Positions 8,406-16,747 of a stretch of 64,000 nucleotides of DNA are shown here, one piece after another. The position numbers and the translations under genes were made by a program. The notes under the pieces are model-generated. The model worked only from the letters and a program-made list of their open reading frames with translations. It was not told where the DNA came from and searched no databases. The DNA comes from Alloactinosynnema sp. L-07 (GTDB lineage: Bacteria; Actinomycetota; Actinomycetes; Mycobacteriales; Pseudonocardiaceae). Within the stretch, counting starts at the first letter, position 1. Each line of letters opens with the position of its first letter. The DNA lies in assembly GCF_900070365.1 (NCBI RefSeq), contig NZ_LN850107.1:1488001-1552000 (forward strand), given 5' to 3'.

Positions 8406-9413
8406 TTACGGGTGCCAGAGAACGTCCATCATCACGGGCAGCTCGCGGCCGATGCCGACGCGCGCGGCGCACTCGATCCAGTGGCCGCAGTCGTACTCGA
8501 CCATCCAGCTGTTGGCGATCCCACTGGCGAGCAGGTGCTGGTGGAACTCGTAGGTCAACCGGTGTGCCTGGGCCTCCAGAACATCGTCATGCCGCGTTCC
8601 GGCGTAGAGGACGGTGTGCACGCCGCCGAGGGCGCTGACCCGGTGCCACGGGTTGTTGAAGCCCCATGAGCCGTCCCACGGCGCGCCGAACGGGCCGTCC
8701 AGCGGGAGTCCCTTGGCGGGCAAGGGGCCGGTGACCGCGGCGCGCATGCGCTGGTCTTCCAGGTTGTAGCCGCCGGACATGCCCACGGCCATCCGGAACA
8801 GCCACGGGCGGTGGGTGGCGTGGCGGAGGGCGACGAAACCGCCCATGGAGAACCCGGCGACCGCGCGGCCCTCGCGGGCCCGGATGGTGTTGAGGTTCTG
8901 GTCGACCCAGGGGATCAGCTCGTCGAGGTGGAACCGGTCCCACTGCTGCACGCCCGCGGACTGGTTGACCCAGTTGGTGCCCCATCCCGCCCAGCCCGCC
9001 TCGGCGGCCACGGTGATGATCGGGTACCCGCGGGTGACCGCCTCGATGTTGGCCTCGTTGTGCCAAGCGCCCGGACTCTGGGCCCGCCCGTGATACAGGT
9101 ACAGCACGGGATAGGCGACGTTCGGGTTGTAGTTCTCCGGGAGCGTGACGATGACGTCGTGGTAGGTCCACGAGATCGCGCGGGTGTCCACGGACCCGCT
9201 GTGGATGTTGATCACGAAGGTCCGGGGCGTGCTCTGCCAGACGTTGCGCACATCGATGCCGTGGCCGGAGGTGAAGTTAGGCGGGAGCGCGTTGGCCGTG
9301 GCCGTGGCGGCGACCGAGGTCACCAGACTCGCGAGGAGGGCGAGCGCGAGCAGCAGCACACGACGCCTGGGCTTGCGCGCACGTACGGTACGCGTAGTGT
9401 CACTGATGGTCAT
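8406..9413 (-). CDS. Secreted esterase of the esterase D / antigen 85-like family
   Basis: 335 residues. The signal peptide (about 1-42) has a basic N-region (RARKPRRR) and cleavage near TANALP. The alpha/beta-hydrolase fold is shown by YPVLYLYHG, the nucleophile elbow GFSMGG and a C-terminal CGHWIECAA that supplies the likely catalytic His; HDDV is near the acid position. The family includes S-formylglutathione hydrolase-like esterases and mycolyltransferases. Which substrate is used cannot be told, and absence of the mycolate pathway here favours a general exported esterase. No strong ribosome site precedes ATG 9413. Confidence 0.82.
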   Translation of the reverse strand: MTISDTTRTVRARKPRRRVLLLALALLASLVTSVAATATANALPPNFTSGHGIDVRNVWQSTPRTFVINIHSGSVDTRAISWTYHDVIVTLPENYNPNVAYPVLYLYHGRAQSPGAWHNEANIEAVTRGYPIITVAAEAGWAGWGTNWVNQSAGVQQWDRFHLDELIPWVDQNLNTIRAREGRAVAGFSMGGFVALRHATHRPWLFRMAVGMSGGYNLEDQRMRAAVTGPLPAKGLPLDGPFGAPWDGSWGFNNPWHRVSALGGVHTVLYAGTRHDDVLEAQAHRLTYEFHQHLLASGIANSWMVEYDCGHWIECAARVGIGRELPVMMDVLWHP

Positions 9414-9528
9414 ATTCGTACCGTAGCAGAGTGATGAACATTCATGTTCATTAATCGGGTGAACTCTTCGTGCTCGACTGAGCACTCTGTGAATTGGGTC
9501 CGGCGGTTCGGCTCGATAGCCTGAATTC

Positions 9529-10254
9529 ATGACCGCTTGGCATGAAACCCAGCGTTTCTCGCGCAAAGTCCGCAGCAGGTTCGGCGCCGAGGTCGACCAG
9601 ACCGAGCACCGCGCCGCCGACGCCGAGCTGTTCCGCCGCTACGAGGACTACACGCTGATCGCCGAGGACATCTTCTGCGACAACCTCGCGCTGATTCGCG
9701 TTGGCCTGCGCGGGCTCGGTGGCGCGGTCGTCGAGTGCGGGACGTGGAAAGGCGGCATGGCCGCGGCGATGATGCAGATCGGCGGCCCCGAGCGCGACTA
9801 CCACTTCTACGACTCGTTCGCAGGCCTGCCCGACGCCACGCCCACCGACGGCGAGGACGCGATGACCTGGCAGGCGGCCACCGACGACCCGTTCTACTTC
9901 GACAACCTCAAGACCGAGGCCGAGGACTTCCGCACGCTGGTCGCAGCCGCGGGCTTCCCGGCCGAGCGGGTGCACGTCCACGAGGGCTGGTTCTCCGACA
10001 CGGTACCGCGCTACGACGGCGGCCCGATCGCCGTGCTGCGGCTCGACGGCGACTGGTACGACTCGACGATGGTGTGCCTGGACCACCTGTACGGGCACGT
10101 GCAGGAGGACGGCATCATCATCCTCGACGACTACGACGCGTGGGACGGCTGCAGTCGCGCGGTCCACGACTTCCTGTCCCGCACCGGGTCCACGGCTCGC
10201 CTCCGCCGCTCCGGCACGACTGGAGTGTCGTTCATCCACAAGGTCGACGCCTGA
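9529..10254 (+). CDS. TylF/MycF-family O-methyltransferase-like protein
   Basis: 241 residues. The SAM-binding start is VVECGTWKGGMAAAMM, followed by YHFYDSFAGLPDATP and the metal/acid motif VLRLDGDWYDST, then IIILDDYDAWDGCSRAV. These are characteristic of TylF/MycF macrocin O-methyltransferases, which methylate sugar hydroxyls of macrolides, and of relatives in other secondary metabolism. No glycosyltransferase or polyketide gene is nearby, so the substrate is unknown. It stands alone and ends in a double hairpin shared with the convergent SDR. Confidence 0.85.
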   Translation: MTAWHETQRFSRKVRSRFGAEVDQTEHRAADAELFRRYEDYTLIAEDIFCDNLALIRVGLRGLGGAVVECGTWKGGMAAAMMQIGGPERDYHFYDSFAGLPDATPTDGEDAMTWQAATDDPFYFDNLKTEAEDFRTLVAAAGFPAERVHVHEGWFSDTVPRYDGGPIAVLRLDGDWYDSTMVCLDHLYGHVQEDGIIILDDYDAWDGCSRAVHDFLSRTGSTARLRRSGTTGVSFIHKVDA

Positions 10255-10307
10255 CACTGACGCCGCGTCCCCTAGGGGCGCGGCGCTTTCGCGTGTCCAC
10301 AACGGAC

Positions 10308-10339
10308 AACAGATCCCGACGAAACCGTCGGGATCTGTT
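10308..10339. terminator. Bidirectional hairpin terminator between convergent genes
   Basis: Perfect 14-bp inverted repeat (AACAGATCCCGACG, loop AAAC), A-rich on one side and T-rich on the other, between the methyltransferase and SDR stops. A second, bulged GC hairpin lies at 10261-10285. Confidence 0.85.
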
Positions 10340-10353
10340 TGGTAGGACTCCGG

Positions 10354-11151
10354 TCAGTCGGGCACTGATCCGCACGTCATGTTGGTGATGGTGCCGGTCA
10401 TGGCCGCGGCCCGGTCGGAGGCGAGGAACACGGCCACGGCGGTCATCTCGGCCAGCGTCGGGGTCCGGCGCAACATCGTCTTCTCGGCCAGGGTGTTCGC
10501 GTGCCCCTCGGGGTCGAGGCCGTCGGTCGCCTCGATCGGCGAGTCGAAGACGTTGGTGTGCCAGTCTTCGGCCCATGAACCGGGGATGCCCTCGGACCGA
10601 AGCCCGACGACGCGGACGCCGTGTATCCCGATCTCGGCGGCCAAGCCCCGGGTGAACGTCTCGATGGCCGACTCCGCGATCGCGGTCCCGCCCATCAGCG
10701 GCCCGACCATCTTGGCGGGCGGCGAGGTCAGCGTCAGGATGACGCCCGACGCCTGTTCGACCATGCGCCGCGCGGCCGACCGCATCGTGTGGAAGTTCGC
10801 CATCACCGCGATCTCGATGGGGCGAAAGAAGTCCGCCGCCGAGATGTCGAGCAGCGGCACCCCATGCAGATCCTCGTGCGAGATGAGGTTGAACGACACG
10901 TCGATCCGCCCCGCCTGCTCGGCCACCACCGCGAGATGCTCGCCGACGGCGGCCTCATCGAGGGCATCGACCACGGCCACGTCGGCGGACCCACCCGCCG
11001 CCCGGACGCGATCCGCGACCGCGACGAGGGGATCGAGCGTCCGCCCGGCCAGGTGGACATGCGCCCCCTCCCCAGCAAATGCCAGAGCCACGGCGCCGCC
11101 GATCGCACCTCCTCCGCCGTAGATCACCGCGGTCTTGTTTTTGAGCAGCAT
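10354..11151 (-). CDS. Short-chain dehydrogenase/reductase fold protein without the catalytic YxxxK
   Basis: 265 residues, with GGAGG before ATG. The Rossmann start is YGGGGAIGGA, Asn88 is in the FNLIS position of the usual NNAG, and Ser143 matches the catalytic Ser. The expected Tyr and Lys 13 and 17 residues later are Thr156 and Glu160 (GGTAIAESA), so the standard SDR proton relay is missing. The C-terminus MTGTITNMTCG is typical of SDRs. It may bind NAD(P) or a ligand without classical oxidoreduction, or use other residues. It is divergent from the acyl-CoA oxidation operon at 11324, with an inverted repeat between them. Confidence 0.8.
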   Translation of the reverse strand: MLLKNKTAVIYGGGGAIGGAVALAFAGEGAHVHLAGRTLDPLVAVADRVRAAGGSADVAVVDALDEAAVGEHLAVVAEQAGRIDVSFNLISHEDLHGVPLLDISAADFFRPIEIAVMANFHTMRSAARRMVEQASGVILTLTSPPAKMVGPLMGGTAIAESAIETFTRGLAAEIGIHGVRVVGLRSEGIPGSWAEDWHTNVFDSPIEATDGLDPEGHANTLAEKTMLRRTPTLAEMTAVAVFLASDRAAAMTGTITNMTCGSVPD

Positions 11152-11178
11152 GTTGGACCTCCAAGAGCCTAACCGGCT

Positions 11179-11194
11179 GTAATCACAAGATTAC
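11179..11194. promoter_or_regulatory. Inverted repeat between SDR and oxidation operon, possible operator
   Basis: GTAATC-acaa-GATTAC is a perfect 6-bp inverted repeat in the only intergenic space shared by the divergent genes. A second pair, CAAACA (11266-11271) and TGTTTG (11284-11289), lies nearer the thiolase start. Either could bind a TetR-type repressor; the regulator is not in the window. Confidence 0.4.
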
Positions 11195-11323
11195 CGTGCG
11201 GTGGATGGTCGAGTCGTATCGGATATTGCGTCGGTCGCGACCAGGCCTTGGGAACCTCTAGCTTACAAACAGGTCGGCATGTATGTTTGCGGTGCAGTGC
11301 AGGCGAGCGAAGGAGTGTCGGCC

Positions 11324-12514
11324 GTGGCGAACAAGGCGTATGTCATCGGGGTCGGGATGACGAAGTTCGAGAAGCCCGGCAGTCGCGCGGGGTTGGACTA
11401 CCCGCAGATGGCGCGTGAGTCCGGGACCAAGGCCCTCGCCGACGCGGGTATCGGCTTCGATCAGGTCGAGCAGGCCTACGTCGGCTACGTCTACGGCGAG
11501 TCGACGTCTGGCCAGCGCGCGGTCTACGAGTTGGGGATGACGGGCATCCCGGTGGTGAACGTCAACAACAACTGTTCCACCGGCTCCACCGCGCTCTACC
11601 TCGCCGCGCAGGCGGTGCGGTTCGGTCAGGCCGATGTCGCTTTGGCGCTGGGGTTCGAGAAGATGAACCCGGGGTCGCTCGGCTCGATGTACGACGACCG
11701 CGAGCAGCCGATGGCCAACCACCTGCAGGCCATGGCCGAGATCTCCGAGGTCCTGTTCCCGCCCGCGCCATGGCTTTTCGGGGCGGCGGGGCGTGAGCAC
11801 ATGGTCAAGTACGGCACCACCGCTGAGCACTTCGCCAAGATCGGGCACAAGAACCACAAGCACTCGGTGAACAACCCGTACGCGCAGTTCCAGGACGAGT
11901 ACAGCCTCGACGACATCCTCGGCGCCCGGATGATCTACGACCCGCTGACCAAGCTGCAGTGTTCGCCGACGTCGGACGGATCGGGTGCGGCGATCATCGC
12001 CTGCGAGGCGTACGTCGACAAGCACGGGCTCGCTGGGCAGGCGGTGGAGATCGTCGGGCAGGCCATGACGACCGACTTCCAGTCCACTTTCGACGGTTCG
12101 GCGAAGAACATCATCGGCTACGACATGAACGTCCATGCCGCCCGCAAAGTCTATGACCAGGCGGGTCTGGGCCCCGAGGACTTCCAGGTCATCGAACTGC
12201 ACGACTGCTTCTCGGCCAATGAACTGCTGCTGTATGAGGCGCTTGGTCTGTGCGCCGAGGGCGACGCCGGGAAGCTGATCGACGACAACGACACCACCTA
12301 TGGCGGCCGGTGGGTGGTCAACCCGTCCGGTGGGCTCATCTCCAAGGGACACCCGCTGGGCGCGACCGGGCTCGCGCAGTGCGCCGAGTTGACCTGGCAG
12401 CTGCGTGGCACCGCCGACAAGCGCCAGGTCGAGAACGTCACCGCAGCCCTGCAGCACAACATCGGACTCGGCGGCGCCGCCGTCGTAACCGCCTACCAAC
12501 GCGCTGAGCGCTGA
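11324..12514 (+). CDS. SCP-x type thiolase / lipid-transfer acetyl-CoA acyltransferase
   Basis: 396 residues from GTG 11324, which follows AAGGAG by 8 bases. The thiolase fold begins [16 protein letters not shown]. The nucleophile Cys is in [11 protein letters not shown]; other signature motifs are HDCFSANE and [14 protein letters not shown]-x thiolases cleave 3-ketoacyl-CoA, often with branched or steroid side chains. It is the first gene of a tight operon with a SRPBCC protein (14-base gap), a MaoC hydratase and an SDR, which together look like a beta-oxidation module. Confidence 0.9.
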   Translation: MANKAYVIGVGMTKFEKPGSRAGLDYPQMARESGTKALADAGIGFDQVEQAYVGYVYGESTSGQRAVYELGMTGIPVVNVNNNCSTGSTALYLAAQAVRFGQADVALALGFEKMNPGSLGSMYDDREQPMANHLQAMAEISEVLFPPAPWLFGAAGREHMVKYGTTAEHFAKIGHKNHKHSVNNPYAQFQDEYSLDDILGARMIYDPLTKLQCSPTSDGSGAAIIACEAYVDKHGLAGQAVEIVGQAMTTDFQSTFDGSAKNIIGYDMNVHAARKVYDQAGLGPEDFQVIELHDCFSANELLLYEALGLCAEGDAGKLIDDNDTTYGGRWVVNPSGGLISKGHPLGATGLAQCAELTWQLRGTADKRQVENVTAALQHNIGLGGAAVVTAYQRAER

Positions 12515-12528
12515 GAAGGAGCAGTCAC

Positions 12529-12960
12529 ATGGGTCAGGTCACCGCGTCCGTCGAACTCCCCGCGACCCCGGAGCGGGTGTGGGCGGAATTCTCGAACCCG
12601 AACAACTTCGAGAAGTGGCTCACCATCCACACCAAGTGGAAGAGCGAGGTCCCCACGGAGTTCACCAAGGGCACCAAGGTCACCGAGGTGGTCACCATGC
12701 TCGGCATGGCCAACTCGATCGATTGGACCGTCGAGGAGTTCGACGCCCCGACGAAGCTGGTCATCTCGGGCACCGGGATGGCGGGCGTGAAAACCAGCTT
12801 CACCCTGTCGGTGCGGGCGAACGATACGGGCTCCGTCGCCACCATCGCCGCCGAGTTCACCGGCGCCATGATCGTCGGCGCGCTGGGCAAGGCCGTGGAG
12901 AAGGACTCCAAGAAGCAGCTCGACGACTCGCTGGCGAAGTTCGCCGCGCTGGTCGGCTGA
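12529..12960 (+). CDS. SRPBCC (polyketide cyclase/START-like) lipid-binding protein
   Basis: 143 residues, with AAGGAG before ATG. It begins with an SRPBCC pattern (VTASVELPATPERVWAEFSN), followed by a beta-rich body and a C-terminal helix (DSLAKFAAL). These proteins form a hydrophobic cavity. Mycobacterial relatives (Rv0910-like) were called toxins, but binding of lipid or polyketide intermediates is the general theme. Its place between thiolase and hydratase suggests carriage or sensing of the acyl substrate. No catalytic residues can be assigned. Confidence 0.82.
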   Translation: MGQVTASVELPATPERVWAEFSNPNNFEKWLTIHTKWKSEVPTEFTKGTKVTEVVTMLGMANSIDWTVEEFDAPTKLVISGTGMAGVKTSFTLSVRANDTGSVATIAAEFTGAMIVGALGKAVEKDSKKQLDDSLAKFAALVG

Positions 12961-12978
12961 GTCTACAAAGGAGCGATC

Positions 12979-13839
12979 GTGGCCGACGTGCTCAAGTTCG
13001 ACCAGGCCGGTCTGGACGTGTGGACCGACGACAAGACCTTCGAGGTCACCAGGGAGCGGTTGGTCGAGTACGCGAAAGCGACCAACGACCCGATCCCGGC
13101 GCACCTCGCGGGTGACGTGGCCAGTCCGGTTTTCGCCATCGTGCCCGTCTTCGAGTCGATGCTCGAACCGGCGCTGGACGTCGTGCCGCTCGCGGCGTTC
13201 GGCCGGGGACTGCACGGCCTGCAGGATTTCCGGTTCCACCGGCCGATCAAGCCGGGCGACAAACTGGTGGCCAGGGGCAAGGCGATCGGCTGGCGAGGGC
13301 TGCCCAACGGCACACCGCTGACGATCTACCTCGAATGCCGCACCGAGGACGGCGAACTCGTCAACGAGCAGTACCTGACTCCGTTCTTCCGCGGTGTCGA
13401 CGCGGGCGACACCCAGGGCATCCAGGCCCCCGACCACAAGCTCGACGAGTCGGTCCGGTCGACCGAGCCGGTCGCCACGGTGGTGCAGCACGTGGACGAC
13501 GACCAGACCTACCGGTACGGGCCCGCCGCGGGCGACCCGGTGCCGCTGCACCTCGACGACCAGATCGCGAAGGACGCCGGGCTGCCGGGGATCATCGCGC
13601 ACGGGCTCTGCATGCAGGCGTTCACCGCCTGGGCGGTGCTGACCGAGGTCGGCGACTCCGATGTCACCCGACTTCGGCGCCTCGCGGTGCGCTTCGCCAA
13701 GCCGGTGCTGCCGGGCCAGGACATCACCACCACCATCTGGCGGGCGGGCTCCGTCGACGGCGTCACCACCTATGTCTACGAGACCAAGGTGGGCGACACC
13801 GTGGTCCTCAAAGACGGCCTCGCCCAGATCGCGGACTGA
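12979..13839 (+). CDS. MaoC-type double hot-dog enoyl-CoA hydratase
   Basis: 286 residues from GTG, with AAAGGAG upstream. The N-terminal hot-dog domain (about 1-140) lacks a clear catalytic motif. The C-terminal domain (about 160-285) has the hydratase-2 signature with Asp and His (DQIAKDAGLPGIIAHGLCM). Such proteins hydrate trans-2-enoyl-CoA to (R)-3-hydroxyacyl-CoA. The following SDR would oxidise the product and the upstream thiolase would cleave it. Confidence 0.88.
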   Translation: MADVLKFDQAGLDVWTDDKTFEVTRERLVEYAKATNDPIPAHLAGDVASPVFAIVPVFESMLEPALDVVPLAAFGRGLHGLQDFRFHRPIKPGDKLVARGKAIGWRGLPNGTPLTIYLECRTEDGELVNEQYLTPFFRGVDAGDTQGIQAPDHKLDESVRSTEPVATVVQHVDDDQTYRYGPAAGDPVPLHLDDQIAKDAGLPGIIAHGLCMQAFTAWAVLTEVGDSDVTRLRRLAVRFAKPVLPGQDITTTIWRAGSVDGVTTYVYETKVGDTVVLKDGLAQIAD

Positions 13840-13868
13840 CTTTCCCTTACACATCAAGGAGTTTCGCC

Positions 13869-14726
13869 ATGGGTTCGCTGGACGGGCGGGTCGCCGTCAT
13901 TACCGGCGCGGGCCGCGGCATCGGCCGTGAGCACGCGCTGCTGTTCGCCGCCGAAGGGGCAGGCGTCGTGGTCAACGACCTCGGCGGCGACGAGAACCCG
14001 GCCCAGCAGGTCGTCGACGAGATCATCGCGGCGGGCGGCTCGGCCGTGGCCAACACCGACAATGTCGCGACCTGGGACGGCGCCAAGGCGCTGATCGACC
14101 AGGCCGTCGCCGAGTTCGGTGGGCTGGACGTGCTGGTCAACAACGCGGGCATCCTGCGCGACGCGTTCATCCCGGGACTCGGCGAGGCGCAGTGGGACGC
14201 GGTCATCGCCGTGCACCTCAAAGGCCACTTCGCGCCCCTGCACCACGCCGCCGGGTACTGGAAGGCGCAGAGCAAGGCCGGGAAGCAGCCCACCGCGTCG
14301 GTGATCAACACCTCGTCCGCCTCGGGCGTGACCTTGCCCAACGCGGGCCAGGCCAACTACGGGGCGGCCAAGGCGGGCATCGCCGCGCTCACTCTGGTGG
14401 CGGCCGACGAACTGGCGCGGTATGGGGTGCGGGTCAACGCCATCGCGCCGGTCGCCCGCACCCGGCTCACCGAGGCGACCCCTGGCTTCGGCGACATCAT
14501 GCGCTCGACCGTCGAGGACGGCGTCATCGACCTGTTCCACCCGGCCAACATCGCGCCGCTGGTGGCGTACCTGGCGGGGGAGAAATGCCCGCACACCGGC
14601 CAGGTGTTCGCGGTGCAGGGCGGGTCGATCCAGCGGCTGCGCGGCTGGACCGTGGCCGAGACCATCGAGACCGACGACCCCTGGACCATCGCGGAGGTGG
14701 ACGCCCGCCTGGCCGAGTGGGCCTGA
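13869..14726 (+). CDS. SDR 3-hydroxyacyl-CoA dehydrogenase (Hsd4/FabG-like)
   Basis: 285 residues, with AAGGAG before ATG. Nucleotide motif TGAGRGIGREHALLFA, NNAGILRD, and the Ser (NTSSASG) and YGAAK tetrad. The sequence MGSLDGRVAVITGAGRGIG and the NDLGG segment are typical of the dehydrogenase of peroxisomal multifunctional enzyme type 2 and its bacterial homologues. It oxidises 3-hydroxyacyl-CoA with NAD(P)+. Last gene of the oxidation operon. Confidence 0.9.
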   Translation: MGSLDGRVAVITGAGRGIGREHALLFAAEGAGVVVNDLGGDENPAQQVVDEIIAAGGSAVANTDNVATWDGAKALIDQAVAEFGGLDVLVNNAGILRDAFIPGLGEAQWDAVIAVHLKGHFAPLHHAAGYWKAQSKAGKQPTASVINTSSASGVTLPNAGQANYGAAKAGIAALTLVAADELARYGVRVNAIAPVARTRLTEATPGFGDIMRSTVEDGVIDLFHPANIAPLVAYLAGEKCPHTGQVFAVQGGSIQRLRGWTVAETIETDDPWTIAEVDARLAEWA

Positions 14727-14802
14727 TTCCGTTCCGGCGAGGAGACGCCCAGCGGTGCTGGGTCGGTGATCGCGGCGGCGGGGCTGTGGGCCGCGTCGCT
14801 CG

Positions 14803-14847
14803 GCGTCAATATCGCGTAAAGGTCGTGGTCCGGCGCGTCAAAGTCGT
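14803..14847. promoter_or_regulatory. Three phased repeats upstream of kdp, possible KdpE operator
   Basis: GCGTmAAnnTCG occurs at 14803 (GCGTCAATATCG), 14814 (GCGTAAAGGTCG) and 14835 (GCGTCAAAGTCG). The spacings, 11 and 21 bases, are one and two helical turns. OmpR-type regulators such as KdpE bind direct repeats on one helix face. The block sits about 100 bases before the first kdp reading frame. Promoter hexamers are not clear. Confidence 0.5.
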
Positions 14848-14943
14848 ATCAGGAAACCCCGAATCCCCGAAGCCGCGGTGCAGTGTTGCCCGCGAGATGC
14901 CGCGTGAGAGCGGCCGGATTCAATGGGGAAAGGGGCGCGCTCC

Positions 14944-15027
14944 ATGGCCGACTTGGCCTACGCGTTGCTGCTGATCGGGATCTTCCTGGTGTTGGCGCTG
15001 ACCGTGCGCGGACTGGAGAAGTTGTGA
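14944..15027 (+). CDS. 27-residue single-span membrane microprotein ahead of kdpF
   Basis: ATG 14944 to TGA 15027 encodes a peptide with one hydrophobic helix and a charged tail ending RGLEKL. Its stop overlaps the kdpF start (GTGA), implying translational coupling. AAAGGGG lies about 10 bases before the ATG. The layout (short helix, then EK-hydrophobic end) resembles KdpF, whose tail is RPEKF. As an accessory to the Kdp pump or a second KdpF-like stabiliser it is plausible but untested. It is too short for routine gene calling. Confidence 0.65.
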   Translation: MADLAYALLLIGIFLVLALTVRGLEKL

Positions 15028-15125
15028 GTGGCACCGGGGTGCTCGCGAACGTCGTCGGCGGCGTGATCGCGTTGTCGTTGATCATCTACTTGTTCATCGC
15101 TCTCGTCAGGCCGGAGAAGTTCTGA
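15024..15125 (+). CDS. kdpF: KdpF, small subunit of the potassium-transporting ATPase
   Basis: 33 residues: one membrane helix (VGGVIALSLIIYLFIALV) and the terminal RPEKF common to KdpF. It stabilises the KdpABC complex in the membrane. The start overlaps the preceding microprotein stop, and its own stop overlaps kdpA (TGATG). Confidence 0.85.
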   Translation: MSGTGVLANVVGGVIALSLIIYLFIALVRPEKF

Positions 15126-16747
15126 TGTCGTCCACCGTGGGCGGCCTCTTACAGGTCGGCCTTCTTCTTCTCGCCTTGGCCGTGGTCTACCGGCCCTTCG
15201 GCGACTACATGGCGCGGGTGTACTCCGCGCCCAAGCACTCGCGGTTCGAGACCGCGGTCTACAAGGTGGCTCGGGTCGACCCCGGGTCCGAGCAGAAGTG
15301 GGGCACCTACGCGCTGGGTGTCCTCGGCTTCTCGTTCGTCGGGGTGGTCTTTCTCTATGTCTTGCAGCGGATTCAGCCGCTGCTGCCGTTCGACTTCGAC
15401 CGCGGGTCGGTCTCGCCGGGGATGGCGTTCAACACCGCGATCAGCTTCGTGACCAACACGAACTGGCAGTCCTATGTGCCCGAGACCGTCATGGGCCACT
15501 CGGTGCAGATGGCCGGGCTGACGGTGCAGAACTTCGTCTCCGCCGCGGTTGGTATGGCTGTCGCCGTCGCGTTGGTACGCGGGTTCATGCGCCACCAGAC
15601 CGACCGGCTGGGCAACTTCTGGGTGGACCTGGTGCGCGGCACGGTGCGGATCCTGCTGCCGGTGGCGGCGGTGTTCGCGGTCGTGCTGATCGCCTTCGGT
15701 GTGACCATGAGCCTCAAGTCCGGGGTCACTGTGGACGGTCAGCTCGTCGCGCAGGCGCCCACGGCCAGCCAGGAGGTCATCAAGGAGCTGGGCACCAACG
15801 GCGGCGGCATCTTCAACGCCAACTCGGCGCACCCGTTCGAGAACCCGTCCTACTGGTCGAACCTGATCGAGATCTTCCTGATACTGGTCATCCCGGTCTG
15901 CCTGACCCGGACCTTCGGGACGCTGGTGGGGAACAAGAAGCAGGGCTACGTCCTGCTGTCGGTCATGGGCACACTGTGGGCGGGCATGCTCGCGGTGATC
16001 TGGTGGGCCGAGAGCATGGGCGCCCGGCCGCTGGAGGGCAAGGAACTCCGCTTCGGTGTCTCGGGATCGGCGCTGTTCGCCAACTCCACCACCGGGACCT
16101 CCACCGGCGCGGTCAACGCGATGCACGACAGCTTCACCGGCCTCGGCGGCGGCGGAACCATGCTGAACATGCTGTTCGGCGAGATGACACCCGGCGGTGC
16201 GGGCACCGGCCTCTACAGCATCCTGGTCATGGCGATCATCGCGATGTTCCTCGCCGGGCTGATGGTCGGCCGAACCCCTGAGTACCTGGGCAAGAAGCTG
16301 GGCCGACGCGAGGTCACCGCGGCGGCGGTGTCGATCCTGGCCATGCCGACGGTCCTGTTGATCGGGGCCGGGATCGCGGCGCTGCTGCCGAGCACCCAGG
16401 CGGTCCTGAACAACCCGGGATCGCACGGCCTGTCAGAGATCCTCTACGCCTACGCGTCGGCGTCGAACAACAACGGCAGCGCGTTCGCGGGGATCACCGT
16501 GACCAGCGACTGGTTCCAGGCCTCCCTGGCCGTCTGCATGGCGCTGGGCCGGTTCATCCCGATCATCGCCGTCATCGCGCTCGCCGGTTCGCTGGCGGCG
16601 CAGAAGAAGACCCCGGTGACCGCGGGCACGCTGCCCACCACCGGACCGCTGTTCGCGACGCTGCTGGGCGGCAGTGTCGTGCTGGTCGCGGCCCTCACCT
16701 TCATCCCCGCCCTCGCTCTTGGTCCCATCGCGGAGGCACTGCTGTGA
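15125..16747 (+). CDS. kdpA: KdpA, potassium-binding channel-like subunit
   Basis: 540 residues, close to the normal length (about 555), with ten or so membrane helices. Selectivity-filter-like segments are visible, for example [33 protein letters not shown] and NNNGSAFAG. KdpA binds and passes K+ while KdpB hydrolyses ATP. Leu9 is TTA (15149-15151), so translation may need the bldA tRNA. The stop overlaps the kdpB start. Confidence 0.97.
   Translation: MSSTVGGLLQVGLLLLALAVVYRPFGDYMARVYSAPKHSRFETAVYKVARVDPGSEQKWGTYALGVLGFSFVGVVFLYVLQRIQPLLPFDFDRGSVSPGMAFNTAISFVTNTNWQSYVPETVMGHSVQMAGLTVQNFVSAAVGMAVAVALVRGFMRHQTDRLGNFWVDLVRGTVRILLPVAAVFAVVLIAFGVTMSLKSGVTVDGQLVAQAPTASQEVIKELGTNGGGIFNANSAHPFENPSYWSNLIEIFLILVIPVCLTRTFGTLVGNKKQGYVLLSVMGTLWAGMLAVIWWAESMGARPLEGKELRFGVSGSALFANSTTGTSTGAVNAMHDSFTGLGGGGTMLNMLFGEMTPGGAGTGLYSILVMAIIAMFLAGLMVGRTPEYLGKKLGRREVTAAAVSILAMPTVLLIGAGIAALLPSTQAVLNNPGSHGLSEILYAYASASNNNGSAFAGITVTSDWFQASLAVCMALGRFIPIIAVIALAGSLAAQKKTPVTAGTLPTTGPLFATLLGGSVVLVAALTFIPALALGPIAEALL

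Noticed and set aside
14727..14943. c-di-AMP riboswitch upstream of kdp
   Set aside because: Considered because such riboswitches control K+ genes, but I could not find the conserved core. The phased repeats are better supported.
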